Assembly (NCBI RefSeq): GCF_000002995.4
Contig: NW_025062479.1
Coordinates: 7,307,721 to 7,371,720 of the forward strand
Direction: 5' to 3'
Source of the DNA: Brugia malayi
Taxonomy: Eukaryota; Nematoda; Chromadorea; Rhabditida; Onchocercidae
DNA length: 64,000 nucleotides
Position numbers and translations under genes: made by a program. Position 1 is the stretch's first letter, and every line of letters begins with the position of its first letter. Below are positions 41,304-52,221 of this stretch, in pieces. The notes under the pieces are model-generated. The model was not told where the DNA came from. It worked only from the letters and a program-made list of their open reading frames with translations, and did no database searches.

Positions 41304-43075
41304 AAAGAAATAAAATGATCTTATATAACATCAGGTAATCTTGAAATTATTTGGGAGAGAAGGTGGACAAGAATTTCAAGGGCAGTTTTTATAAAGAGAC
41401 AAAGCTTAAAAACTGAACCTTTTAGGTGGGGATTTTCCTTGTTACAAGTTCCATTCCCCGCCCACAGGAAGCTGAAGGTAGTAACAAGTATTCTCAAATG
41501 AATTTTTGTAGATCAAAGGATATATAGTTTTGAGCGGAAGGCAATTGGGAAGGATTTTTCACTTCCTTAGAAAGTTTATTGAAGGAAAAATACTCAAAAG
41601 GTGGTGAGGAAAAAGAAAATATGGAGCTTCCCACAGCGTTCAGTAATGAGACACCATCAATGCTTAAAAAATGTGCATTCTAGTCATGGTAATCGTTCCA
41701 ACACCTAAATATGAAAAGGCCCGTAGCCTGGGAAACAGGTTACTGTAGAATGGAGTTTTAAATTAAGTTTTGGAAATAAATTCAGTAGGTTTTGTGTTCC
41801 AGTGCTTTCAAGAATTTAATTGATTTCCATGTTTTTCAACTTTTTTTTGGATAGGAGGGAGGGTAAAATAGTGGAAGTATCAAAGCTGGAACTCATTTAT
41901 CTATAACTAAGTTCCATAAAAAAAAAAGTATCATGATACCATAATCAAAATTATGAAGAGATATTATGAAGATAGCGAAATCCAATCCGCGGTAGTTTAT
42001 GAAAAATTTGCAACGTGTTCCCCGAATAATTTCCAAACAAGTGCATACGTTGTTAAATAGAACATTTCATTAAAAATACTTCTAATGAAAGATCTTCTGA
42101 AATTATAACTCTGCCACCCAGATTATCTTACCTTAGTATTTAGTGGTAGTAAGCGCCCCATAGCAATATGGGAAAGAATGCCGCAAATACTGCATTTCAT
42201 ATTTCCTATAATGAATAGAAGCTCTTAATTTAAGACCACAAGTTACAATCATTATCAGTTTAACTAGCATAAGAATAAGAAACGAGCATCACTGGGACAA
42301 ATCACTGCCATATATATATATATATACAAAAGCTAAAAGACAAAAGTGCTAGATTTAAAGAAATCATAATAGAAATATATGAGGTAATTCGTCGTAAAAA
42401 TTTCGCAACATCGAAGCCGTTCGTAAAACCCTTCTCTAGTTTTGAAACAAGCAGCAACGAGATTACATTCTACAGGAAATGCTGAAGTTTCTACACATAA
42501 ACATATGCGAATGGTGCGATTAACACCCATTTACCAATATTGTTTTTGATATCGGATAAGCCCGCAACACACTTACACACTACATACTTTTTGGGATATA
42601 AGAGTAAATAACATTATTAACAGCATTCATCTCATTAACACATGATTTTCCATTTTGATACGGTGCGCTGTAATGAAATCTATCTGTTAAATTCTACCTG
42701 TGTTATTTTGGACTAAGTTTCAATTAAGTTGCCTTATCTAAGCCTGATAGGAGGAATTAAAAATCAGTCACATCCTTTAATTTGGGTCTTTGAGCATAAA
42801 TCATTACAGCATTATATACACATTTTCACACGTTAAACAATCCTGCTAAGTAAGTCTTGTATATGTTATCACAATTAAAATTCAATTTCATGTTACCTAC
42901 TGTAAAAGAAAGCATATGTGTGAAAAATAGTGGGAAAGGAACAAGCCAAAACAGTGACTCTGATTTTACTGATTGTAATCACAAAAAAAATGAATGTAAT
43001 GGTTAATCTGCATTTAACAGTTATTGTCGTTTATGTAACTCAATTGATTGAAATCGGTCTTTATACTTTGCAAAG
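39500..43075. other. Non-coding or intronic stretch with TA microsatellites
   Basis: Contains TA dinucleotide runs at 41272-41301 and 42311-42326 and no supported exon. A 65-codon cysteine-containing minus frame at 42333-42530 could not be tied to splice sites. Confidence 0.4.
41272..41301. repeat. TA dinucleotide microsatellite
   Basis: Thirty bases of uninterrupted AT/TA repeat. Likely polymorphic. Confidence 0.9.
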
Positions 43076-43315
43076 AAATACCTCCAGAGCACGTATTATA
43101 AAAGCAAGCAGAAGAGCCATAACAGCGAAAGTAGATATAATGTTGTACAGTGACTTCAGGTGCAGTGATTTTTCATAGCATTTTCTGATTTGCTCGGATA
43201 ATGAACAACTACTAGCAGCCGAAGCATAAATGCATCGATTTGTACAACATATCTTCTTCTTCTTGACTGATAATATCAACCTACAAATGTATCTTGACAA
43301 TTTCTCAATATTCAT
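43076..43315 (-). CDS. Possible first exon of an unidentified membrane protein
   Basis: ATG at 43315 opens about 80 codons up to GCTCTGGAG and a GTATTT donor. The N-terminal part is basic and cysteine-rich (KKKKICCTNRC), and the end is one hydrophobic helix (TFAVMALLLAFIIRALE). Codon use is more coding-like than in the surroundings. A 25-base A-run (43330-43354; T-run on this strand) sits just upstream. Family not recognised; start not certain. Confidence 0.3.
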
Positions 43316-43329
43316 ACCTTTATTTTAAC

Positions 43330-43354
43330 AAAAAAAAAAAAAAAAAAAAAAAAA
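43330..43354. repeat. A homopolymer of about 25 bases
   Basis: An uninterrupted A run. Its true length is uncertain because sequencers slip on such runs. Confidence 0.85.
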
Positions 43355-44144
43355 TGAGAACAATGATTAATCAAAATTTATAGTTTAAATCGCAACAAAC
43401 CGTTTCGGAAATCTGATTGACTGCAGATTTCCTCGACCACGACATAATGAATAGCTTGAAGATGTGCAGAATCGGAGTTTCATTATTTTTTTTGCCTTTC
43501 TAGGTTCCATGTTTAACAGCCACTCTTTTCCTGGAGTAGAAGTCATCATAACAGTCAATTTACAGATCTGTCATAACTATACACATTATGTACTGATATT
43601 AAATTATCATTACAAAAGATATCTAAAGTGATTATTTATGAACATTATAATAATGAGTTAATATTTATAATACAGTTAGGTGCATCTGCCAGAAATATCA
43701 TCCTATAGTGAATGATATTACTGGCAGTAGTAAAGGTCTCACTTCATATTATGAATGATACGATGATGAATCATCCAAAGTGTCGTAAAAAACGACACAT
43801 TTAAATTACATTCAAATTCTAATACCTTTTGCCAGATGTCTGACAAGTCAATCACCAAATAATTCCGCATTTGTGATTAATCTATGTCTAGATCATTTAA
43901 GCCATTATGCTAATTACTTCCTTTTTCTCACACAATAAAAAACCCCTTATTAGCAATTTTTGTTTCATATCAGTCAAATGTTCTCTGCCGGATATCCGGT
44001 TGTCAGTTCAGTTCTGTATATAAATTAACCAACCATCCATTACGGTTGTTCATTCTACGTTTTGGGGTGGTTTTTGATATTATTTTAGTGTTTTATAATT
44101 ATCTTTTATCTATTCGTTACGCTTTGTTATAATGTTGATTTGTT

Positions 44145-44166
44145 GGTTTAATTACCCAAGTTTGAG
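44145..44166 (+). ncRNA. Exact copy of the SL1 spliced-leader exon (orphan)
   Basis: All 22 bases of the nematode SL1 exon are present, beginning GGTTTAATTACCC and ending AAGTTTGAG. In a functional SL1 RNA gene the exon is followed directly by a GT donor, an Sm site and a 3' stem-loop. Here the next bases are GCAAAATAAAATATCTGG. The GT is replaced by GC, a weak Sm-like AATATCTGG follows, and no terminal stem-loop was found. It is either a decayed or variant SL RNA gene, or the 5' end of a retroposed trans-spliced mRNA. Confidence 0.7.
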
Positions 44167-44354
44167 GCAAAATAAAATATCTGGCAGTCAATACATTTGA
44201 AACCTGTAAGTTTCTGATGTTCACAAAGATATGGAGATTACCCATTAAAAGAGTTAAAACTAAAGGAAAATAACCGTCCAAATTAATTGTTGTCATATTT
44301 TGTTTCTATCAAATGTTCTATACTGCAAACAAAATGAAATTCAGAAAAAGAAAA

Positions 44355-46237
44355 CTAACTGTGAGTATGCACTTCCCATGGTTTTGCTGACTCGGAATAT
44401 GTTGCTAACTTTACAATGTCTTCATGGCAACTGCAAGAAAAAAAAAAAACTGCAAAATTGTGATGAAAGGATGTGAGATATAGATAACCGTGTAGAACAG
44501 ATAAATAAGTTAACATGAAAAAACCATAACCACAGAAACAAATATTCATCTCATCCATCATATCATTTATATCAAGGTGATGGAGACGATCCTTTGTAAG
44601 ACTAGCATTTTAAATCTTCTAAACGTCTGATTATGGTAATTTTGGCACTTTTTGTGAGATTTTACAATGCTACTGGGAGAAAATTTTTGTGACATCTCGT
44701 TTTTGTGACAAACTCTTGTCATAAGGTTGTAATTTTCCAATCTCAAGTAACAACATAATATTTTTGCATCTATTATATATTCAGCTTTTGACTTTTCATT
44801 CACCACTTATGTTCATGATGATACAACAGATAGGAAACAGAACAATCGATAACTTACCTGGAAGTGTATGATGAGATGCTTTGTTGTCTACAAAAAGCAC
44901 ATCGCTCCAATAACTGCCTTGAAATGTTGAAGGGAGTTTCTTTCAGACCATTTGCTAATTTCTCACACGACCCTTCCATTGCTAGTGAATTATTGACTAA
45001 AATTAGAAAACCTAATCTTAATTATTTAGTTATTGTTTTATAATCTAACATGGAACCTAACTCAGTTTTATATTTTCTCATTGTTAAATGGTGGATAAAT
45101 CGAAGAAAATTTCAAGTATTGCAGATAGAATATCTACGTTTCAAATCCTTACAATTTTAAACAAAAGTGGTATTTTGCTTTTAAAAGGCATACCTCGCCT
45201 TGTAAATGTCGAAAAAGACTGAATGAACAAACTGCAGTTTTCAGAGGATTGTGAACACTGAGCTGCTATAGTTTCCGATCTGCGATAATGAGAACTCGTA
45301 AAATTACAATCAAACGATATGTAAGCATCTCTATAGATTATAAAGGTCATAACTTCTAATTGTTTTATAATGAAGGCATTTATGGAAAGAAAATCGTGAA
45401 CATAAAACCTCAGCAAGTAAAGCAATAATAACTAATAAAACAAATAAGAAGCACGGGCATAAACCTCGTATTCAATATTGGAATTCTGCTGTTATGCCTT
45501 TTTCCACGAACAGTTCCTCCCTCGTACGAGAAAGGCGTTACATATAACGTGTCTGTTTGGTCCATTATCATCCATTTCTTGACGTCGCCATAAATCTGCT
45601 GATAACATGAATTCCATATTTGATTTTTAAACTTTGACTGCACAACGCTATCATTTTTGTTAAAATTCAGTCGATTATTTCTGGAACTTCCTGTTACACT
45701 CTCGGTCAAATTCTGATGTAGTGAGTTGCTATCAGTAACGATAATATCCGCGAACAATGATGCTTCCTCAAAACCAGTCCTAGTTTTTCTACTCAAGTAG
45801 TCAGTACCCTGACTGATTCCAACTACTATTGACAATTTGTCGTGTTGATACGGTATACTCCTAGGGACATTTGGCAAAGATGAATAATGGATAGAACGTT
45901 TAGCAACTGTATTCGCGATAATAATAGAAGTTTCTGGGACAACAGTACAGCTTGCAGCATAAGAATCTTTCTGAACAAATGAACTATTAGGAGTTGATAA
46001 TGACGAATGGCATAAATCAATATGTGAATATTGCTGACGTAAAAAATTTGAAGCAAATAAATTAAGTGCGAGATGGTTTTGCTGCAACACTTGTTTGAAT
46101 AACGTTCCCGAATCTACAGTTGGTTGTCTTTCCCTTTTACCAAACCTCCAGTTTTCGGTGTGCAGCTGTTCGAAGTTGTTACCACTCTTCCAAGTGCGCT
46201 GCGGGCTCGTACATTTTTTGAATGTGTTAATGATAGT
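44355..46237 (-). CDS. Four-exon coding block: long kinesin tail or an overlapping gene
   Basis: Exons 45465-46237, 45194-45294, 44858-44996 and 44355-44430 join in one frame with matching phases (2, 1, 2). The first is open for 257 codons in AT-rich DNA, so it is almost certainly translated. Yet it has no in-frame ATG before the WMIMDQ segment near its end, so it must continue from an upstream exon. The only phase-compatible upstream exon I found is kinesin exon 17 through its donor at 46446. The encoded sequence is rich in Ser, Thr, Asn and Gln with no recognised domain. The last two exons carry a cysteine cluster (RCAFCRQQ, then SSCHED). An ATG at 44979 could alternatively start a separate 65-residue protein from the last two exons. 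Confidence 0.55.
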
Positions 46238-49200
46238 CTGAAAAAAGTGAAAAACTTATTTGATTAGACTTACTACTGATGTTTGTTTTGAAAAACATTC
46301 TTTTTGAAGCGATTTGTTGAATAATTGCCCGTATATCCTGTTACTTACAGCGTGCCTCGGTTACGTTTCATTGTCCTTTGAAACGCGATAATCTACCTCA
46401 AGTCACTGCCAATATCAGATGTAAAAGCAATTATAAAAGGAGTACTGACTTGAAAAATGAAGAATTTCTCGGCATCGACCGACCTGAAACAGGAAACCGG
46501 CCGGTTTGATTTGAATTTCGCAGCACTGGAATTCTTGAAATATCAACAATAAAATTCTGTTCCTGTTCTTCGTTATACCGTACGAAATTAGCGGTAGCCT
46601 GAAATTTCTGCAAAATCGAAGGAAATATTCATATTTTTCGCACGAAATAATATGTTTTAAAAATAATATACCTGTAAACCAGCTTCGACTTCGAAAGTTT
46701 CATACAACTTTGTTCGCCTTTCTAAATTTTCCAACGAAGTGAATGTCAATACATTTTCACCACAAAATCGCAGAATCTATTAAACAACCATTAAATGATC
46801 ACAAAAATAAAGATTACTTCCAAGTTTATAACTTGCTTATAAAGTGAACACTAGCAATTTTTGAAAAACTAAAATATCAAACAAAGTCACCCCTTCTAAG
46901 ATCATGGTACCAGCTTCGTTTGCATAATTGGTAGATCTTATCTGTTCACATTTTAACTGCGTGCTCAACTGTTGTCGCAATCTTGTCAAACACATTCGCT
47001 CGTAATCACATATTGGTCGCCTCATGCCAGGTACTGACACCTGTAATGTTAATTGCTTGCCATCATTTATTCAGTATAAACCGAAAAAAAAAAAGAAAAA
47101 AAAAAACATACTAACTAATGTACACAATTCATTTTTATCTCAATTTGTATTCGCTTTTTAATTTCTCTAAAAATAAACATCTTCATTAAAACACACTTAC
47201 GAAATATCCCTACAGAACACATACGGGTGTTTCTTACCGGTCGGTTGCTAATAAGATCTTGGACAATAGAATAATCAATATTAGTCGAAGTATCACTGAC
47301 GCCTAATCCAGAATCGCCGCCACCTGAACGACATAATTCTTCGAATGTAGTGCTTCTGGACCGACTTTGTCCGATTTTTAAAAGTTTCCAAGTACCTACA
47401 TCCTCATCCCAACATGCTCTTTCACGTAAGCGATCACGAACATCTTGTGGCACGAAATTCTCCACAATCAGCAATCTATGTAAGATAATGCTGTTGAAAT
47501 CACAAATATTTTAAGTGAAACGATCCAATAAACAATAAAGCATGATTAAAGAACATTATTTCATAATATACAGAACGATTCACTGAGACTGCTCACATCA
47601 TAGCTAAAAAACTTACTTCAGTTTTAACTCTTTATTAATTTCGGTTACTGAATTTTCCAAATCTTGCCTCTCCTGTGAATGACTTGCAGAGGCGTCACTG
47701 ATTTCCGAACGAACCTGAATAATTTCATTTTTCAGTTTTGTATTATGTATTATTATGACCTAATTTCATTAAATTTCCAATTTTCACTTTAAAACTTAAA
47801 CAAACTTCCATGTTTGAAGAGAAAAAACATGCCTGTTGGAGCTTGGAATATAATTTTTTTAGTTTCCTTGTTTTTATTTCAACTTCTTGTCTCAAATTAC
47901 TAAATGTTTCATGTATTTCTGCTGTATTATCTTCTTGTGCTTCCAACTGTTGCAAAATTTCGCGTTCTTTGTTCTTAAATGTACTTTTATAATTCATTAC
48001 AAGTGTTAAGGAGAAAAATCCAGAAACAATCATATAAATCATATAAATGAAATAATCAAAATTATTTATCAGCCCTTCACAAAGTTATCTTTGAATGAAA
48101 ATTTGAAACCTTTTGTTCAGCTAGTTGTCTTCTTCGCTGCTCTAGCAATTTTTGCTGTTCGCGAGTCTTATCCAACAAACTGTTATCACCAGAAAGAAGT
48201 TTACTTTGCATTGCTCGAATCTTAGCAGCTACAGCAGTTTGTGCTTCGCGTTCCCTTTCTAGCTGCTCAACCCTTTCTTCCAGATCGGCAAGTATTTTTC
48301 TCTTTTCCTTCAAAAATATCTTTAATTTCGAATAAAAAAATGCAGCAAGGTCATATTGAGCGGTTGCTTACATTCAAGATGCAAGTAAAATATCCTACCT
48401 CTGCAATAATGTTTGAATTAGAGATGATGGTTTGTCTTTCATCTTCCAAACGCCTCTGCTGTTCATTAAGATATTCTTCACTTGGAATAGCTGTAAAACC
48501 ATTTCGTTGAGCGTAACTCATCATTAAATACAATAAAGGAGATTTTTATTTTCTTGCCAACCTTCATCATCACTTTCGCTCTTTCCGCCAACACACACCT
48601 TCTTTTTTTTTTTAACGGCTCGTTGTTCCAAAATTTCTCGAAGCCTTGTAATCTCATCCTTAATAAAATATGTCGCTATAATAAGAATCAAATGAAGTAA
48701 ATCAAATTTTGAAATAAAACAAGACCAAAAATAGATAAGAGACTGTAGCTCTGCAATATGACGTTTTCTTGAAGAGCTAGTTCGCATTAATATATAAACA
48801 CGCAATCTGATACTAAGAGAACTTGAAATTCGCGAAGAAGCGCATCTTTGGGATCCTCGTTGATCCTTGGTTGATTATTGATTTTTTTTGCGCGATTTGC
48901 ATATCTTAACGTAGACAGTGTTTCTTCATAATTATACGACGCAGGTCCAATATTAGCGACCATTACGGTTCGCGAATTACCGCCTAGTGAATCTGAAGGC
49001 TTTGCATATAATTATATGCAAACTTTATCCATAACAAAGGAAGTGACTCAAGCGACTATTATTAATATAATCAGGAATCTAAAGATGTGACGGGATAAGG
49101 CTACTCACATGGTTATACAAATAACTAGGAGGTCCCAAACAACTGCATTCACTGTCACTAACGACTTTGACGATTTTTGTCACGTTAAAACTACTTCAAT

Positions 49201-51891
49201 ATATTAAAACAGCTGTATACCTTGTAATAACCGTGTTAGTTTCGAATCTCTGTACGGTACATGAGTACTCTTTCCACTAACCAATGCTGATATAACATTG
49301 CCAAGAGCAGAAAGAGACAGGTTGATTTTTGTTGCTTCTTTCAACCGTTCACCATGTGATCCCGTTTTTGACTGACGCTCACTGCCTGCCAAATCTATCA
49401 GATTTAATCGTCCGACTCTAGAAAAAGATTTGTTATATATACAAGCTGCATAACGCTGTCCATTGTTCCATTCAGGATGCGAACCTGATTTGGTTACCTT
49501 ATGTGATTCTGACCATCCAAACCGGGTTCGCTGCACTCGACTGTCACCATGAAAATTGCATGTGAACGACTACTATGTTCGTTCATGTTTGTTCTCCTGA
49601 AAATTGAACACTTCAGTTACTGAAGTGTGAAGTGATGCAAATAGTTGAACACTTCCTTCCTCATTTTTTGGGAAATAACACTAAAAAAACATCCACTTTT
49701 GAAATGATATGCTGACATACTAATGAAAACATGTATTTCACTTTCTTCTAGAAAAAAAAAAAAAGGTTAATACGAACCCGACTGTACGATTTGAATGACC
49801 GACTAACATAACGTGCTCAATTTCTTCCACAGATTTTGCTACGAATGATGAAAGACCGTTCACATAAACGCCAACATCTGGACGCTCCCTTAATTCTAAA
49901 CGTATTTTCGGATCTACACTCAACAAATCGCGAATTTCTTCCTGAAATTAAAAAGAAAGAAAATGAATGATTAAGTATTTCCTATTCAACACATTTTTGA
50001 CTCCAATTCATACAACTTTTTTAACATAATTTACTAAACAAGCACATGTATATTAAAATTGCTGGCAGGTATCACTTTTTAAATAAACGAAATTGTGTCA
50101 GGCAGATCATGCTGTAACCGGCATGCTTCTGGAATCGACATGCCAATTTATTTGTTAAAATGTTTCTGTCAGAAAAACCGAATAATATGTTGGAATAAAA
50201 CTGTGTTAAATCTGAGGGACTAAAGATTGTTTTAATCAAATATTCCTTAGGCAAATATAAAACTGTTTCAAAAATGTATGTGATATAAGCAATCATTCAT
50301 TATCCAACTGTAGGTGGGTTACTCATGAAATGTTACAGCTGTTAACAAAGAGTATATGCATTACTTAATATGTTGCTCTTTTGTTCTAAACCAAATCTAC
50401 TTGCAATATCGAAATATCGTAAAGGTTTTCTAATCGTTCTTATGAGCAACTGACATAGTGTTAAGACCCAATTCTTGCCATATAAGAATAAAGGTCATCT
50501 GACAGCTCTTTACTCAATGTAATCATGCGTTCGTTGTGAGGCAATGCCTTTAAACCATTTGTCTTGGTCAGCTTTTTATAAATTATCAATATATTGCCAA
50601 TATAGATAAATACTTCGTGTAACGTAATTATTAGCAAATAACCAGCAAAACCACCCAAACCACCCTAACATATCCTTACAAGTCCTTAACAACTTCAGCC
50701 TTAGAAATCTTGGAAAAAAATAAAGAAAAAAGTCCAAGAAACCTGATAAATTTCTAAATAGCTTGCTCTCACGAGGTACTGTTGATTCCGCGATTGTGCA
50801 ATATGTTGGAAAATATGGTGATATGCATTCGGTATGACACCACGCAATTCAGGATCCTCATGAACACCTAGACAAGATATGTATCAGATTACATCCAAAC
50901 TGGGATAAATAAATATTTATTTATTTATCACATTGTTGTGAGACTAAGTTGTTCTTTTATTTATATTATGCAGTAATTACGCATACTTTGTTTGGACGTA
51001 GGATACTGACTAAGCAATTTAATATTTTGATAAGAAAAAACTTCCATAGAATATCGAATTAGTATCCCTTTCTTAATTCACCACTCTTCAAGGTGACTTG
51101 ACATGTTACCAGAATATTCCAGAAGTCCGTTTCAATTAATAATAGTTACGTAGCAATAAAGAAATGTCCAATAAAAAAAAGTCCAACCTTCCATTGTGAA
51201 TGTTTTCCCTGTTCCTGTCTGACCATATGCAAAAATCGTTCCATTGAATCCTTCAAGCACAGAATCGACAAGATGGCGAAATGTTTCATCGTAAAGATCG
51301 AGCTGTTTAGATCTTAAAAATATAAAAAAGTAATATCTCATTACGTGCAATTTCTGTGACTTGGAAAGTACAAATCCATATTTTCATTTTCGATCTTAAT
51401 ATTCCTCGTTCACAAATTTATGAGACGATTTGCATCCATTTCAAGGACTTGTATTATGAAATTTTCATAAGTGCTTACTGTGGATCATAAACTGAATCAA
51501 ATGTGAATATTTTCGAAGGTTCATTTGGTTCTTTTGGATTGTATAATTCAATTACACCACGATTTGTTTGAATATCAACAATACTAAAATTAAAAGAGAT
51601 GAAATACTAAAAGCAAAAGTAAACAGCTAGTGAAAACAGATAAGCATCAGAAGCAGGAAGAACTGATGTGGGAGAGATGTTTAAAAACAAAAATAAGCAT
51701 GAATGTATTTCAACTATTCGTCAAGGATATAGAAGATAACAGTAAATTAGTTTGTATTTCAAAGTAATAAGTATTTACTTTTGGTAACCATCAGATATTT
51801 CAGAAGCCGATAACGGACGACAACGGATGATCACCTTGACTGCTTCTGATTTTTCAGTTGCGGGACGTGGCCTGGATGGTGCGGACACCAT
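44355..51891 (-). CDS. klp-11: Kinesin-II motor subunit, KIF3B/KLP-11 type, with extended tail
   Basis: Exons: 51779-51891, 51479-51583, 51188-51312, 50743-50867, 49778-49941, 49498-49596, 49221-49417, 48823-48992, 48562-48658, 48399-48490, 48110-48307, 47833-47973, 47617-47714, 47238-47475, 46891-47040, 46672-46776, 46446- or 46450-46598, then 45465-46237, 45194-45294, 44858-44996 and 44355-44430. KIF3B pairs with KIF3A and KAP3 to drive anterograde intraflagellar transport. The motor domain (about 18-340) shows GQTGTGKT at 103-110, switch I NEHSSRSH at 216-223 and switch II DLAGSE at 252-257. The neck begins [14 protein letters not shown], followed by a charge-rich coiled-coil stalk (about 400-575) and the KIF3B-type LLIVENFVP segment. 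Using the donor at 46450 the protein stops at 46114 after a basic tail (829 residues). Using the donor at 46446 it continues through the large 3' exon to 1152 residues. The motor is certain; the tail form is not. One intron has a GC donor (47832). Confidence 0.93.
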
Positions 51892-52207
51892 AACCGCCTA
51901 AAAATCGCTAAACTTTGGATTTGGCTAGAATAAATTAATACAGTGATAACGACTTGCAATATGAATGATAAGTCCACTTTAAGATACGCTGACGTTTCAG
52001 CACCAAAAAGGTGAATTAGCGATTTTTATGCAACGTAAGAAACAAGGCTATGCGAAAAGCAGAGCATATCTAACTTTATTTACATTCAAATATAGATCAC
52101 GAAAAAAAAATGCTTTTTTAAAGAAGATGAACTACTTAAATTAGTTCCCGCTCCTTCAACGGAGACAGGGAAAAGTAAAATTCCTTTGTTGTGCCGGTTA
52201 GGCCACT
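51892..52207. promoter_or_regulatory. Proximal promoter of klp-11
   Basis: AT-rich sequence between the kinesin ATG and the X-box match. No TATA box or upstream exon is evident. Confidence 0.35.
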
Positions 52208-52221
52208 ATTGCCATGGAAAC
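52208..52221. promoter_or_regulatory. X-box (RFX/DAF-19 site) upstream of the kinesin gene
   Basis: ATTGCCATGGAAAC matches every position of the published C. elegans X-box consensus RYYNYYATRRNRAC. It lies 317 bases upstream of the klp-11 ATG. RFX factors (DAF-19 in C. elegans) use X-boxes to switch on ciliary genes, including intraflagellar-transport components. Confidence 0.65.

Noticed and set aside
42333..42530. 65-codon cysteine-containing minus ORF starting MGVNRTIRICLC
   Set aside because: No supporting splice sites, family or neighbour; could be a decayed exon but not supported.
42930..43178. 82-codon plus ORF with hydrophobic stretch
   Set aside because: It is the antisense of the better coding-looking minus segment and starts at GTG.
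45410..46090. Beta-1,3-galactosyltransferase likeness of the large ORF (SIVVGI..., [11 protein letters not shown]..., KKWMI... segments)
   Set aside because: The spacing is wrong, the DxD/DDD metal motif is absent and the segments match only loosely. The frame is better explained as a low-complexity tail joined to kinesin exons.
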